A stretch of DNA of 64,000 nucleotides from Candidatus Gastranaerophilales bacterium (GTDB lineage: Bacteria; Cyanobacteriota; Vampirovibrionia; Gastranaerophilales; Gastranaerophilaceae), in NCBI GenBank assembly GCA_947630535.1, contig CANRHZ010000002.1:1-64000 (forward strand), in the 5' to 3' direction. The notes beneath the pieces are model-generated. The model did not search any database and was not told the DNA's origin. It saw nothing but the letters and a program-made list of their open reading frames with translations. Each line of letters begins with the position of its first letter. Positions within the stretch are counted from its first letter, which is position 1. Below are positions 16,515-24,552 of this stretch, piece by piece. The translations under genes were made by a program, and so were the position numbers.

Positions 16515-17213
16515 CTAGTTGCTTGCCAACTGTTGTATGGCACTTGTCAAAGCTTCGTTTTGGAGTCTGAACAGTTGTCTGTTTGCATCAAAATTTTTCC
16601 TGTACGGAAGCATTTCTAAAAATTCTTGCGCCAAATTAACATTTGAAAATTCCAGACACCCCTGTTTTATGTCAGGCTGCATAACCGCTTTTCCGTCTGA
16701 TGAAACAACCGATATTGTATCTACGTATTCAAGTTTCCTTTTTTCATTGTTAAATATAAAAAGCTTGCCGTCTTTATCCACTTTTAAATCTTTAAGAGAT
16801 TCAGGCATGAAAGGAAGTACAATAGGGCTTCCCCCTTGGGTTAAAACCTTTTGGTCCTCAAGTCCTAAAAGTTCCCCCTTTTCATTAATTTTAAAACGGC
16901 CGTCCCTTGTGAGTTGGATTGTTCCGTCTTTATTTAAAACTTGAAAATATCCCTTTTGAGCTATTGCTAAATCAAGAGGCTGAGCGGTTTCAGCAATTCT
17001 TCCCACTCTGTCATCCACCGATTCAGACAGTGCATGAATTCCTATAACATCTGCAAAAGACGAAACAACGGGGTCTTTTCTTTGATAGCCGACCTTATCA
17101 AAACCCTGAACATTGGCATTACCTATTCCCATAAGCTCCATTTGCATGTGCATTGCACCTATTGAATCGTGAATGCCCCTTTGTGCGTTTGAAACTGTTC
17201 CTTGAAGTAACAT
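16515..17213 (-). CDS. Flagellar rod / hook-basal body protein (FlgF/FlgG family), copy 1
   Basis: This 232-residue axial protein starts MLLQGTVSNAQRGIHDSIGAM and carries the heptad-like NANVQGFDKVGYQRKDP, the core PLDLAIAQKGYFQVLNKDGTIQLTRDGRFKINEKG, and the C-terminal GCLEFSNVNLAQEFLEMLPYRKNFDANRQLFRLQNEAL, close to FlgF/FlgG. I set the start at ATG 17213 because AAAGGA precedes it. The longer frame to 17279 runs through the promoter. A near-consensus sigma-28 promoter lies about 45-70 nt upstream. With the next rod gene and flgB/flgC it forms one operon. Confidence 0.87.
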   Translation of the reverse strand: MLLQGTVSNAQRGIHDSIGAMHMQMELMGIGNANVQGFDKVGYQRKDPVVSSFADVIGIHALSESVDDRVGRIAETAQPLDLAIAQKGYFQVLNKDGTIQLTRDGRFKINEKGELLGLEDQKVLTQGGSPIVLPFMPESLKDLKVDKDGKLFIFNNEKRKLEYVDTISVVSSDGKAVMQPDIKQGCLEFSNVNLAQEFLEMLPYRKNFDANRQLFRLQNEALTSAIQQLASN

Positions 17214-17256
17214 AATATTCCTTTTTAGCTTTTTTGAATATAACAATACAATTTTC

Positions 17257-17283
17257 AAGTCGGCCTTAAAATTTATCACTTTA
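17257..17283 (-). promoter_or_regulatory. Sigma-28 (FliA) type flagellar promoter
   Basis: Read on the minus strand, TAAAGTGA (17283-17276), an 11-nt spacer and GCCGACTT (17264-17257) match the enterobacterial sigma-28 consensus TAAAGTTT-N11-GCCGATAA at 12 of 16 positions with exact spacing. It lies directly upstream of the rod-protein operon and supports the fliA call at 21947. Confidence 0.7.
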
Positions 17284-17322
17284 GCCGATTTTTATTATTT
17301 CATACATTTATATGAGAACACA

Positions 17323-18354
17323 CTATTGCTTATTAATGATAAAATCCGAGGAGTCAACATCAATTATAATTTTTATCAAATTATGCGCACACAATATGAG
17401 CCTTGGAGAAACGTAATTTGAAGATGTGATTTTTATATTTTGTTTTAATTTTTCGGATGTTTCGGGGTCTTTGTTTTTTTCAATTGTTGTGTGGCTTGTT
17501 ATATTGGATTTTTTGTTTTCAAGTTTCAGTCTTTCCATAACCTCTTTTTCAGGGAAACTCTCCGTTGCTGAAATAAAAACTTCAATATCGTTGTTTAAAG
17601 TGTTTTCAAGTGTTGCAAGCACGTTAGAAAAATTTGCCGTTTGAATCATAATTTTTATTATTTCAGTATCAGATTCACTTTCGGGGTCTTGCCCTTGGAT
17701 TTTATCAAAAATATCTATATTAAAATCAAGATTCATATCCGCCCTTACAGATAGCGGCAAATAAGGTAAATAGAGCAAAATAAGGTTTTTCAGGGTTTGA
17801 ATGGAATCCATACCCCCTTTTGCTCCCGAAAAAAGGTTCATGATTTCTTTAAGCTGATTAACATCATTGGAGCCCATTTTTGAAACCGTCATTATTGTCA
17901 TCATAAGTTTTTGGATGGCATCTTTTGAGCTTTGATTTAAAATAGAAGATAAAAGATTTAAATTAATTTTCCCCCCGATTAAAAGTTTGTCTAAATCTTT
18001 TAAAATGGCAACATTGGGGTTATTTCCTTCTATTTGGTTTATAAGTGTTTGAAAATCCCTCGGAAGGTTTAGTAAATCTTTTATATAGTTTGCTCTCATT
18101 TCAACTTCGACCGTGGAAATAATTGATTGTTGAGCGTTTGATAGAGCGGGAGGAAGGTTATTTATGGTTCCGTTTTGAGCGTAATTAATATAGGGAGCGT
18201 TTGTATTTTGATTAACATTTAATCCCTGATTTTGAATTGCTCCGTTTTGCACCCCCATATTTGATGTATTTTGAGCATTTTGGTTGGCAAAATTATTTAT
18301 ATTGGCAACACCCATTGTATTAAATATTAAATTTATAGGATTAAAACTGCCCAT
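17323..18354 (-). CDS. Unknown helical protein at the head of the flagellar rod cluster, 343 aa
   Basis: I cannot assign a family. Residues 1-75 are Asn/Gln-rich and probably disordered (INNFANQNAQNTSNMGVQN). A helical middle follows (YIKDLLNLPRDFQTLINQIEG, LLYLPYLPLSVRADMNLDF), with an acidic region and a Lys-rich C-terminus ending in LILCAHNLIKIIIDVDSSDF. Its position just before the rod genes, a disordered N-terminus and a compact later part would suit a FliK-like hook-length or export protein, but this is inference. It stops 39 nt before the sigma-28 promoter. TTGCAA and TATATT-like boxes lie upstream of its start. Confidence 0.55.
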   Translation of the reverse strand: MGSFNPINLIFNTMGVANINNFANQNAQNTSNMGVQNGAIQNQGLNVNQNTNAPYINYAQNGTINNLPPALSNAQQSIISTVEVEMRANYIKDLLNLPRDFQTLINQIEGNNPNVAILKDLDKLLIGGKINLNLLSSILNQSSKDAIQKLMMTIMTVSKMGSNDVNQLKEIMNLFSGAKGGMDSIQTLKNLILLYLPYLPLSVRADMNLDFNIDIFDKIQGQDPESESDTEIIKIMIQTANFSNVLATLENTLNNDIEVFISATESFPEKEVMERLKLENKKSNITSHTTIEKNKDPETSEKLKQNIKITSSNYVSPRLILCAHNLIKIIIDVDSSDFIINKQ

Positions 18355-18433
18355 AGTTTAATATAATAATGCTTTTATAGGATATTGCAACAAAAAAATA
18401 AATATAATAAAATAAAGGTTGTATAGAGGAATT

Positions 18434-19312
18434 ATGATAGAAACATATTTTGTAAATAGTATCCCAAACTGGTTTTCAGACGCAGTAATTGACAGTATAA
18501 AAACGCTTCCCTTTTTATTTTTCGTGTTTTTGTTTATAGAAATTTTTGAACACTTTTTTGCGGATAAAATCAAAGATTTTTTAACACATTCAAAAAAGGA
18601 AGGCCCCATAATAGGAGCCATAACCTCATCTATCCCACAGTGCGGGTTTTCCGTTGTTGCAAGTACTCTCTTTTCTGAAGGGTATCTAACAAAAGGAACT
18701 ATAATTGCCGTATATCTTGCAACAAGTGATGAAGCAATACCTGTTCTTCTAACTTATCCAAAGTATTTGCCTTATATTTTGCCCTTAATTTTAATTAAGC
18801 TTCTTGTAGCAATTCCATGCGGGTATTTGATAGATTGTATATTTAAAAAAACGGTTTTAAACAATACATTTGACCATAATGAAATCGGAATTGAAGGGTG
18901 TTGCAGGCATGATATAACCAACCACAAAAAAAGGGACTTTTTAATTCACCCCATAAAGCATACTTTGAGCATATTTGTATTTATTCTGATTATTACCGTA
19001 ATATTAAATTATCTTATTGAATCATTCGATATACAGTCTTTATTCCTTTTAAAATCAAGGTATCTGGCGCCTTTAATTTCTTCACTTTTTGGCTTAATTC
19101 CAAATTGTGCGGTATCTGTCGGGCTTTGTCTTTTATTTATAAAAGGAACAATTACTTTCGGTACAATGGTTTCAGGCCTTATGACATCATCAGGAATAGG
19201 CCTTTTAGTCCTTTTTAAAAGCATTAAAAATAAAAAAGAAATTTTTCAAATCCTTTTCATATTGACCGTCATAGGTTATATAACGGGTCTTGTGATAGAT
19301 TTTATGGTATAA
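18434..19312 (+). CDS. Putative 10-TM heavy-metal exporter (ArsP_2-type permease)
   Basis: This 292-residue integral membrane protein is expected to export an arsenic or other heavy-metal species. Each half carries a related motif. The first is GAITSSIPQCGFSVVASTLFSEGYLTKGTIIAVYLATSDEAIPVLL, and the second is SLFGLIPNCAVSVGLCLLFIKGTITFGTMVSGLMTSSGIGLLVL, so it is an internal duplication. Cys residues in IPQCGF and IPNCAV may bind the substrate, and a Cys-His pair (GCCRH) sits in the central loop. ATG 18434 follows GAGGAAT, and the upstream ATG 18419 is less likely. It lies within the flagellar region but has no evident link to it. Confidence 0.8.
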   Translation: MIETYFVNSIPNWFSDAVIDSIKTLPFLFFVFLFIEIFEHFFADKIKDFLTHSKKEGPIIGAITSSIPQCGFSVVASTLFSEGYLTKGTIIAVYLATSDEAIPVLLTYPKYLPYILPLILIKLLVAIPCGYLIDCIFKKTVLNNTFDHNEIGIEGCCRHDITNHKKRDFLIHPIKHTLSIFVFILIITVILNYLIESFDIQSLFLLKSRYLAPLISSLFGLIPNCAVSVGLCLLFIKGTITFGTMVSGLMTSSGIGLLVLFKSIKNKKEIFQILFILTVIGYITGLVIDFMV

Positions 19313-19319
19313 CATAAAA
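19300..19319. repeat. Palindrome with arms TTTTATG/CATAAAA overlapping a stop codon
   Basis: The inverted repeat spans the stop codon of the exporter gene. It is related to the copies at 14947 and 27262. Confidence 0.5.
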
Positions 19320-19352
19320 CTCCTCTTAAAATTGATTTAAGAGGAGTTTTGT
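19316..19352. terminator. Bidirectional terminator between exporter gene and pgi
   Basis: A 15-bp stem (AAAACTCCTCTTAAA/TTTAAGAGGAGTTTT) with a 5-nt loop serves both convergent genes. Confidence 0.85.
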
Positions 19353-19364
19353 TTGTTTTTTTAT

Positions 19365-20603
19365 TTAATTTAAAAGTGCTTTTTTAACTTCTTTTTTATA
19401 AATTTCAACATTTGGCTGAAGAACTTCTGCCATAGCTTCATTTGCGGGGGTTATATTTCCTTCTTTTCTTCTTAAAATATTTCCCGTATAAAGAGTTTCA
19501 AAATGCTTTAATTCAATAAGCCAAGCAACAGATTCCAAGTCAAATCCGTCTGTTTCAACAACGCAAACGGGATGCATATTTGAATATGCGCTTATAACAC
19601 CCGATAAAACAGCATTTGTTGTCTTATCGTCCGTTTTTGCATAAACAAAAGTAAAGAAAGAATCTTTGTTATTAACATCAAGGTCAGCTTCCGCATTGTA
19701 GTGAAGGTACCCCGGGCCAACGTTTGTGTCCGTTGAAATTCTTGCCTTTAAAGATTCGTTTTTGAGTTGCTTTTCCCAAAGGGTTGTGCCTAAAAAGGCA
19801 TCTCCAAAGTATTCAATGAAGTGTTTATTTTTGCCGTTTAATTTTGAGTTTACATTAAATGCCGCAAGTTGAAGTGCAGGGTTAGAGTTAATATCTGAAC
19901 CCATAAAGATTTCCTGAGCGCTCAAGGATGCCCTCAACATTGTTTCTACATCCGATTTGCCGTATCCTGCCCAAAAGAGGGTAAAGATTGTTGCATCATC
20001 AAAAATGGAAAATCTTCCGCCCACATCATCATGAACATATCCTGAGCCCTTTAATTCCCCGCTATCAACAAGACGTCTGAGAGCGCTTTTTTCGCTTGAA
20101 GCATCCGTCATTGCGTAAAATCTGTCTGAAACATCATTTTTATTTAAATGTTTTTGCATTAACTCTTTTGCATAGTTGTATGCCGTTGTTGTTTCAAGAG
20201 TTCCTCCGGATTTTGAAACAACAAGAAAAATTGTTTTATCTAAATCAAGAGTGTCTGAAAACCTTTTAAAACTAACTGGGTCAACCGAAGAATAAAAGTG
20301 TATGTTTTTATCAACCCCAAGCATTTTAACCATAGATTCGGTTGTGTGTCTTGAACCGCCAATGCCTAAAATTGCTAAATCGCTATATTTGCCCGCTTTT
20401 GCGTTTTGACATAAACTGTATAAAGAATCTAAATTTTGAAGTTGAATGTTTTGCAATTTATTTATCCAATTTAAAAATTGGCCGGATTTTCCCGCTCTTG
20501 ATTGAACATCTTCAATTGCCTCTTTTGCAACTTGTGAAAACGCATTAAAATCAACACTGTTTTTAAAGTTAACTCTAACTTTCATTTTAGTCATTGTTGT
20601 CAT
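19365..20603 (-). CDS. pgi: Glucose-6-phosphate isomerase
   Basis: Pgi interconverts glucose 6-phosphate and fructose 6-phosphate in the cytoplasm, linking glycolysis with the glycogen enzymes encoded nearby (malQ, GH13). The two SIS domains show LAILGIGGSRHTTESMVKML, the phosphate-binding LVVSKSGGTLETT, and GGRFSIFDDATIFTLFWAG. The protein is short (412 residues), as in bacterial minimal forms, compared with about 550 in E. coli. I chose ATG 20603 because AGAGG lies 5 nt upstream; the frame stays open 30 nt further. It is monocistronic on the minus strand. Confidence 0.92.
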   Translation of the reverse strand: MTTMTKMKVRVNFKNSVDFNAFSQVAKEAIEDVQSRAGKSGQFLNWINKLQNIQLQNLDSLYSLCQNAKAGKYSDLAILGIGGSRHTTESMVKMLGVDKNIHFYSSVDPVSFKRFSDTLDLDKTIFLVVSKSGGTLETTTAYNYAKELMQKHLNKNDVSDRFYAMTDASSEKSALRRLVDSGELKGSGYVHDDVGGRFSIFDDATIFTLFWAGYGKSDVETMLRASLSAQEIFMGSDINSNPALQLAAFNVNSKLNGKNKHFIEYFGDAFLGTTLWEKQLKNESLKARISTDTNVGPGYLHYNAEADLDVNNKDSFFTFVYAKTDDKTTNAVLSGVISAYSNMHPVCVVETDGFDLESVAWLIELKHFETLYTGNILRRKEGNITPANEAMAEVLQPNVEIYKKEVKKALLN

Positions 20604-20693
20604 ATTTTTCCTCTTTCTTAATTTACCCTTCAATTTATTTTACCATACATAAATTTTTTTAACCCCATGCTTTTTATAGTTCATAATTCAAGT

Positions 20694-20705
20694 TATAATA
20701 ATTTT
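20694..20705 (+). promoter_or_regulatory. -10 box directly before flhB, consistent with a leaderless transcript
   Basis: A perfect TATAAT (20694-20699) ends exactly 6 nt before ATG 20706. No Shine-Dalgarno sequence is visible. Confidence 0.5.
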
Positions 20706-21869
20706 ATGGGTGATGAAGACAAGCAATTTGAGGCCTCTCAACAAAAATTGAGAAAAGCAAGGAAAGAAGGACAGGTTGTTAAATCTAAAGACTTTTCAAC
20801 CGCAATTTCCTTAATTATCATGTTTCTGGTTATATACGGACTTGGTACTACAATATGGGGGCTTATTTCAGGGCTTTTTTCAGACCTTTATGAACAAATT
20901 CCAAATGCCCACCTTGAAACTATAGGATATTCCTATCTGCTTTTTTCCACACTCAAGGGCTCTTGTTTAATTATTGTTCCTCTTGTATGCATATCCGCAT
21001 TTGTTTCAATGCTCGGAGATTTAATTCAGGTTGGTCCTTTGTTTACCATTACTCCTCTTATGCCAAAACCTGACAAATTAAATCCCACAAAGTATTTTAA
21101 GAACCTAATGAACCCTAAAACTCTTTTTGAACTTGTTAAAAACATTGCAAAAGTTTTAATACTGGGATTTATTGGCTATGTTGTTTATATGGAGCATTTT
21201 CCTTCCATTTTGGGGCTTGCGCTTATTGATAACGAGTTTGCAACACTGAATGCTTTCGGGTCTTTAATTGTGGATTTTATTTTAAAGGCGGGAATTGCTT
21301 TTTTGATAATTGCTATATTGGATTACGGGGTTACAAAGTGGAAATTTCTTCAGGACCAAAAAATGTCTTTTAAAGAGGTTAAAGACGAATACAAAAACTC
21401 TGAAGGTGACCCGCATGTTAAGGCCGCACTAAGACAAAAAAGGCAGCAACTTTTAAGACAGTCTATGAAAGATGCTATCCCTGATGCTGATTTTGTCGTA
21501 ACTAATCCAATCCATGTTGCATGTGCTCTTAAATATGATGCACAAACAATGGATTCTCCGGTCTTGCTTGCAAAAGGGGCGGAATTGTTTGCCAAAGAAA
21601 TAAAAGATATCGCAAGGGCTCATGACGTTCCTATTATAGAAAATCCGCCCGTGGCACGTGCTATATACAGGCTTGTAGATGTGAATAAACAAATACCGCC
21701 CGATTTATACAAGGCCGTTGCTGAAATTTTGATATTTGTTTATAAATCCAAAAAAGAAAAAGAAGAAAAAATCAAAGCCCAAATACAACAAATGCAAGAA
21801 CAACAGGAAAGAAACGACGCTAAATATTATAAAGAAGATGCAGAAAAAAAAGACAATTCAAAAAACTAA
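20706..21869 (+). CDS. flhB: Flagellar type III export switch protein FlhB
   Basis: FlhB is an inner-membrane part of the flagellar export gate that switches from rod/hook to filament substrates. The N-terminus (DKQFEASQQKLRKARKEGQVVKSKDFSTA) is diagnostic. Four membrane helices follow, then the basic linker (QKMSFKEVKDEYKNSEGDPHVKAALRQKRQ) and the cytoplasmic autocleavage domain. The cleavage motif reads NPIH at residues 267-270 instead of the usual NPTH. The tail is Lys/Glu-rich. Start 20706 is preferred over 20667 because a TATAAT ends 6 nt before it. A sigma-28-like factor gene follows after about 80 nt. Confidence 0.92.
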   Translation: MGDEDKQFEASQQKLRKARKEGQVVKSKDFSTAISLIIMFLVIYGLGTTIWGLISGLFSDLYEQIPNAHLETIGYSYLLFSTLKGSCLIIVPLVCISAFVSMLGDLIQVGPLFTITPLMPKPDKLNPTKYFKNLMNPKTLFELVKNIAKVLILGFIGYVVYMEHFPSILGLALIDNEFATLNAFGSLIVDFILKAGIAFLIIAILDYGVTKWKFLQDQKMSFKEVKDEYKNSEGDPHVKAALRQKRQQLLRQSMKDAIPDADFVVTNPIHVACALKYDAQTMDSPVLLAKGAELFAKEIKDIARAHDVPIIENPPVARAIYRLVDVNKQIPPDLYKAVAEILIFVYKSKKEKEEKIKAQIQQMQEQQERNDAKYYKEDAEKKDNSKN

Positions 21870-21946
21870 TCTAAATAATCGGTTTAATTTGCATAAACTC
21901 TAAAAAAATTGTAAAATTTACTTAAAATGTGGCACTTTTAACATAG

Positions 21947-22630
21947 ATGAATATGACTGCGCAATCAAAATTAAAAGATTATATTGATATAATCCAAAAA
22001 GTAGCTAAGGTAGAATACCGTAGAATTCCTTCGCATATGGTAGAATGCGAAGAACTTGTTTCCATTGGTATTATTGCTATTCAGGCCCTTATTAAAAACA
22101 AAACCGATGAACAGTTAGAAAAATACAATTCATCATACATTGCAACCGCAGTCAGATGGGCTATAAGGAATGAACTTAGAAACAGGTATAAATGGTATAC
22201 CTTAAAACACAAAAAAGACAACGAAGATGGCGACTATATTGAAGGAGAAAGTGTTCAATCGGAAGGTGTTTCAAGTTTGGATGTTTCCCCGGGGAAGGTC
22301 AGAGAAGCAATCTATGAAACAATTCTTTCGATAGATTCGATTGCAAGTGCATCTTCAGATAACGATTCTCCTTTTGACTTCATAAAAGATACCCATGCTA
22401 CCCCCGATGAAAATGCGGAAATCACCGAACTGGGTCGTATAATAAGAGAAGCCATTGCAAAACTGCCTCAAAAAGACAGAACAATTGTTGAATACAGATT
22501 TTATAGAAATATGCAAGTTAAACAAATTGCCCAGATGGTTGGTCTGTCAAGTTCCAGAATAACAAGAATAGTGCAGTCCTCGCTCAATACCGTAAGAGAA
22601 TATTTGGAAAAAAGAGGGCTATCATATTAA
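21947..22630 (+). CDS. fliA: Sigma-70 family factor, probable flagellar sigma-28 (FliA-like)
   Basis: This 227-residue sigma factor probably directs late flagellar transcription. Region 2 is recognisable but diverged (VECEELVSIGIIAIQALI, then SSYIATAVRWAIRNELRNRYKW). Region 4 is clear (LPQKDRTIVEYRFYRNMQVKQIAQMVGLSSSRITRIVQSSLNTVREYL). An acidic central segment lies between them. The case for FliA rests on its place after flhB and on a sigma-28-type promoter at 17257-17283, and a general stress role is not excluded. No ribosome site is seen before ATG 21947 or the in-frame ATG 21953. malQ starts 29 nt after its stop. Confidence 0.75.
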   Translation: MNMTAQSKLKDYIDIIQKVAKVEYRRIPSHMVECEELVSIGIIAIQALIKNKTDEQLEKYNSSYIATAVRWAIRNELRNRYKWYTLKHKKDNEDGDYIEGESVQSEGVSSLDVSPGKVREAIYETILSIDSIASASSDNDSPFDFIKDTHATPDENAEITELGRIIREAIAKLPQKDRTIVEYRFYRNMQVKQIAQMVGLSSSRITRIVQSSLNTVREYLEKRGLSY

Positions 22631-22659
22631 TATAATTTAGTATAAGGGAAGGACAATAA

Positions 22660-24549
22660 ATGCAAACAACGGAATCTCAAAAAATTAACGAAAAGTATAA
22701 ACAAACGGTATCATCTGCGCTTAAAGTTTTGGGTAAAAAGCACATGGCACTTATTTGTCATGGGGTTAGTTTCCCTTCCAATGAAGGTGAAAACACGGGT
22801 TTTGGAACCTATAATTCGGATGGTGCAAAGAAATTTTTTAAGTTTCTGGGCAACATGTTTAATGTTATTCAACTCGGGCCAAACGGCAAAACCAAACAGT
22901 CTGACCCTTCTCCATATACCGGAACCGTATTTTCGGTTAACCCGCTTTTTGTTGATTTAAAAAGTTTGACGGAAGATAAATGGCATAAATTATTGTCGAA
23001 AAATACTTTTAATAAAATAGTTAATTCAAACCCTAAAAAAGATACCAACAGGGCCGCATATAATTATGCACAAGAAAGCTACAATATGGCTTTCAATGAA
23101 GTATATTCAAATTTCAAAAATCTAAAAGATAAAAAATTAAATAAAGAATTTGAAAATTTTAAAAAGGAAAATTCATACTGGCTTGATAACGATTCTCTAT
23201 ACGAAGCTTTATCCATAGAAAATGACAGTGACTATTGGCCGAACTGGAAATTTGAACTTGATAAAAATCTTTTCTTCAAGGCAGATAAAAATGAGGCAAA
23301 AAAAAGAATTGAAGAAATAAATAAAAAATACAAAGATGAAATTGAAAAATATAAGCTTATTCAATTTATAGTAAGCAGGCAATCTGATGAAACAAGAGAA
23401 TTTGCAAAAAATAACAATTTAAAAATGATTGCAGACAGACAGGTTGCATTTTCAGACAGGGACTGTTGGGCTTACCAATCACTGTTTTTGGAAGGTTGGG
23501 CGCTCGGGTGTCCTCCTGATTATTTTTCAAAAGACGGTCAGGCATGGGATTTTTCAGTTGTTGATCCCGACAAATTGTTTAATAAAGACGGCTCTTTAGG
23601 AGAAGCGGGCAAGCTTTTAAAAAGACTTTATTTAAAAATGTTTAAAGAAAACCCCGGCGGGGTTAGAATTGACCATACGGTCGGCTTAATTGACCCGTGG
23701 GTTTATAAAAAAGGTTGTAAACCCAAATATCAGGAAGGCGCAGGCAGACTGTATTCTTCGCCCAATCATCCGGAGCTTTCAAAGTATTCAATTATAAAAG
23801 AAGCTGATACAGACCCGAATTATAAGCCGGATGAAGAAAAATGGGTTAAAACCTTAACTGATGAGCAGATTGAAAAATATGGCGCAATGATTGAAAAAAT
23901 TGTTATTAAAAGTGCAAAAGAAGCGGGTCTTGATAAAAGTGCAATTGTGGCAGAGGACTTAGGAACGCTTACTTATCCTGTTGTGCAGGTTATGAAAAAG
24001 TACGAACTTTCAGGCATGAAACTGGTTCAATTTGTTGTAGCAACCGAACCTGAACATCCGTACAGATGTAAAAATATAAATGAAAATTCATGGACAATGG
24101 TAGGTACGCATGATAATCGCCCAATAAGACTTTGGGCTAAAGATACGGTAAATACGGAAGCAGACACCCCGCATGTGAATAACTTAATGGAAGATTTGTA
24201 TTCGCAATTTGATGATAAAGATATGATAAGACATAAATTATATACGGATGAAAAATTCCTTGCCTTTTCAAAGCTGGTTGAAATTTTTGCATCAAAAGCC
24301 CAAAATATTCAAATTTTCTTCACGGACTTCTTTGGAATACAAGAAACCTACAATGTTCCCGGGACAAATTCTGATGACAACTGGTCGCTTAGAATTCCTG
24401 ATAATTTTGAAGAACTGTATTATAATAATCTTAAATCTTTTGATGCGCTAAACCTTCCTTTGGCATTAAGCTATGCCATAAAAGCAAGAGGAAAAGAATT
24501 TGCAGATAAAAATAGAGAACTCCTTTTGGAATTGGAAAAGCTGGTATAA
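22660..24549 (+). CDS. malQ: 4-alpha-glucanotransferase (amylomaltase), GH77
   Basis: MalQ transfers alpha-1,4-glucan segments between maltodextrins in the cytoplasm, as part of glycogen or starch-breakdown product use. Catalytic motifs are visible: the nucleophile Asp in GVRIDHTVGLIDPW, the acid/base Glu in IVAEDLGTLT, and the transition-state Asp in MVGTHDNRP. QLGPNGKTKQSDPSPY near residue 75 is the family's N-terminal signature. At 629 residues it exceeds the common 500, mainly through a charged helical insert around residues 130-235. AAGGGAAGGAC precedes the start. The next gene begins 3 nt after the stop. Confidence 0.92.
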   Translation: MQTTESQKINEKYKQTVSSALKVLGKKHMALICHGVSFPSNEGENTGFGTYNSDGAKKFFKFLGNMFNVIQLGPNGKTKQSDPSPYTGTVFSVNPLFVDLKSLTEDKWHKLLSKNTFNKIVNSNPKKDTNRAAYNYAQESYNMAFNEVYSNFKNLKDKKLNKEFENFKKENSYWLDNDSLYEALSIENDSDYWPNWKFELDKNLFFKADKNEAKKRIEEINKKYKDEIEKYKLIQFIVSRQSDETREFAKNNNLKMIADRQVAFSDRDCWAYQSLFLEGWALGCPPDYFSKDGQAWDFSVVDPDKLFNKDGSLGEAGKLLKRLYLKMFKENPGGVRIDHTVGLIDPWVYKKGCKPKYQEGAGRLYSSPNHPELSKYSIIKEADTDPNYKPDEEKWVKTLTDEQIEKYGAMIEKIVIKSAKEAGLDKSAIVAEDLGTLTYPVVQVMKKYELSGMKLVQFVVATEPEHPYRCKNINENSWTMVGTHDNRPIRLWAKDTVNTEADTPHVNNLMEDLYSQFDDKDMIRHKLYTDEKFLAFSKLVEIFASKAQNIQIFFTDFFGIQETYNVPGTNSDDNWSLRIPDNFEELYYNNLKSFDALNLPLALSYAIKARGKEFADKNRELLLELEKLV

Positions 24550-24552
24550 AAT

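Noticed and set aside
17265-17288. A plus-strand sigma-28 promoter at the same place
   Set aside because: TAAAATTT and GCCGATTT are only 9 nt apart and no plus-strand gene follows.
21930-21946. Sigma-54 promoter (TGGCAC) before the fliA-like gene
   Set aside because: The -12 element TTGC is missing at the required distance.
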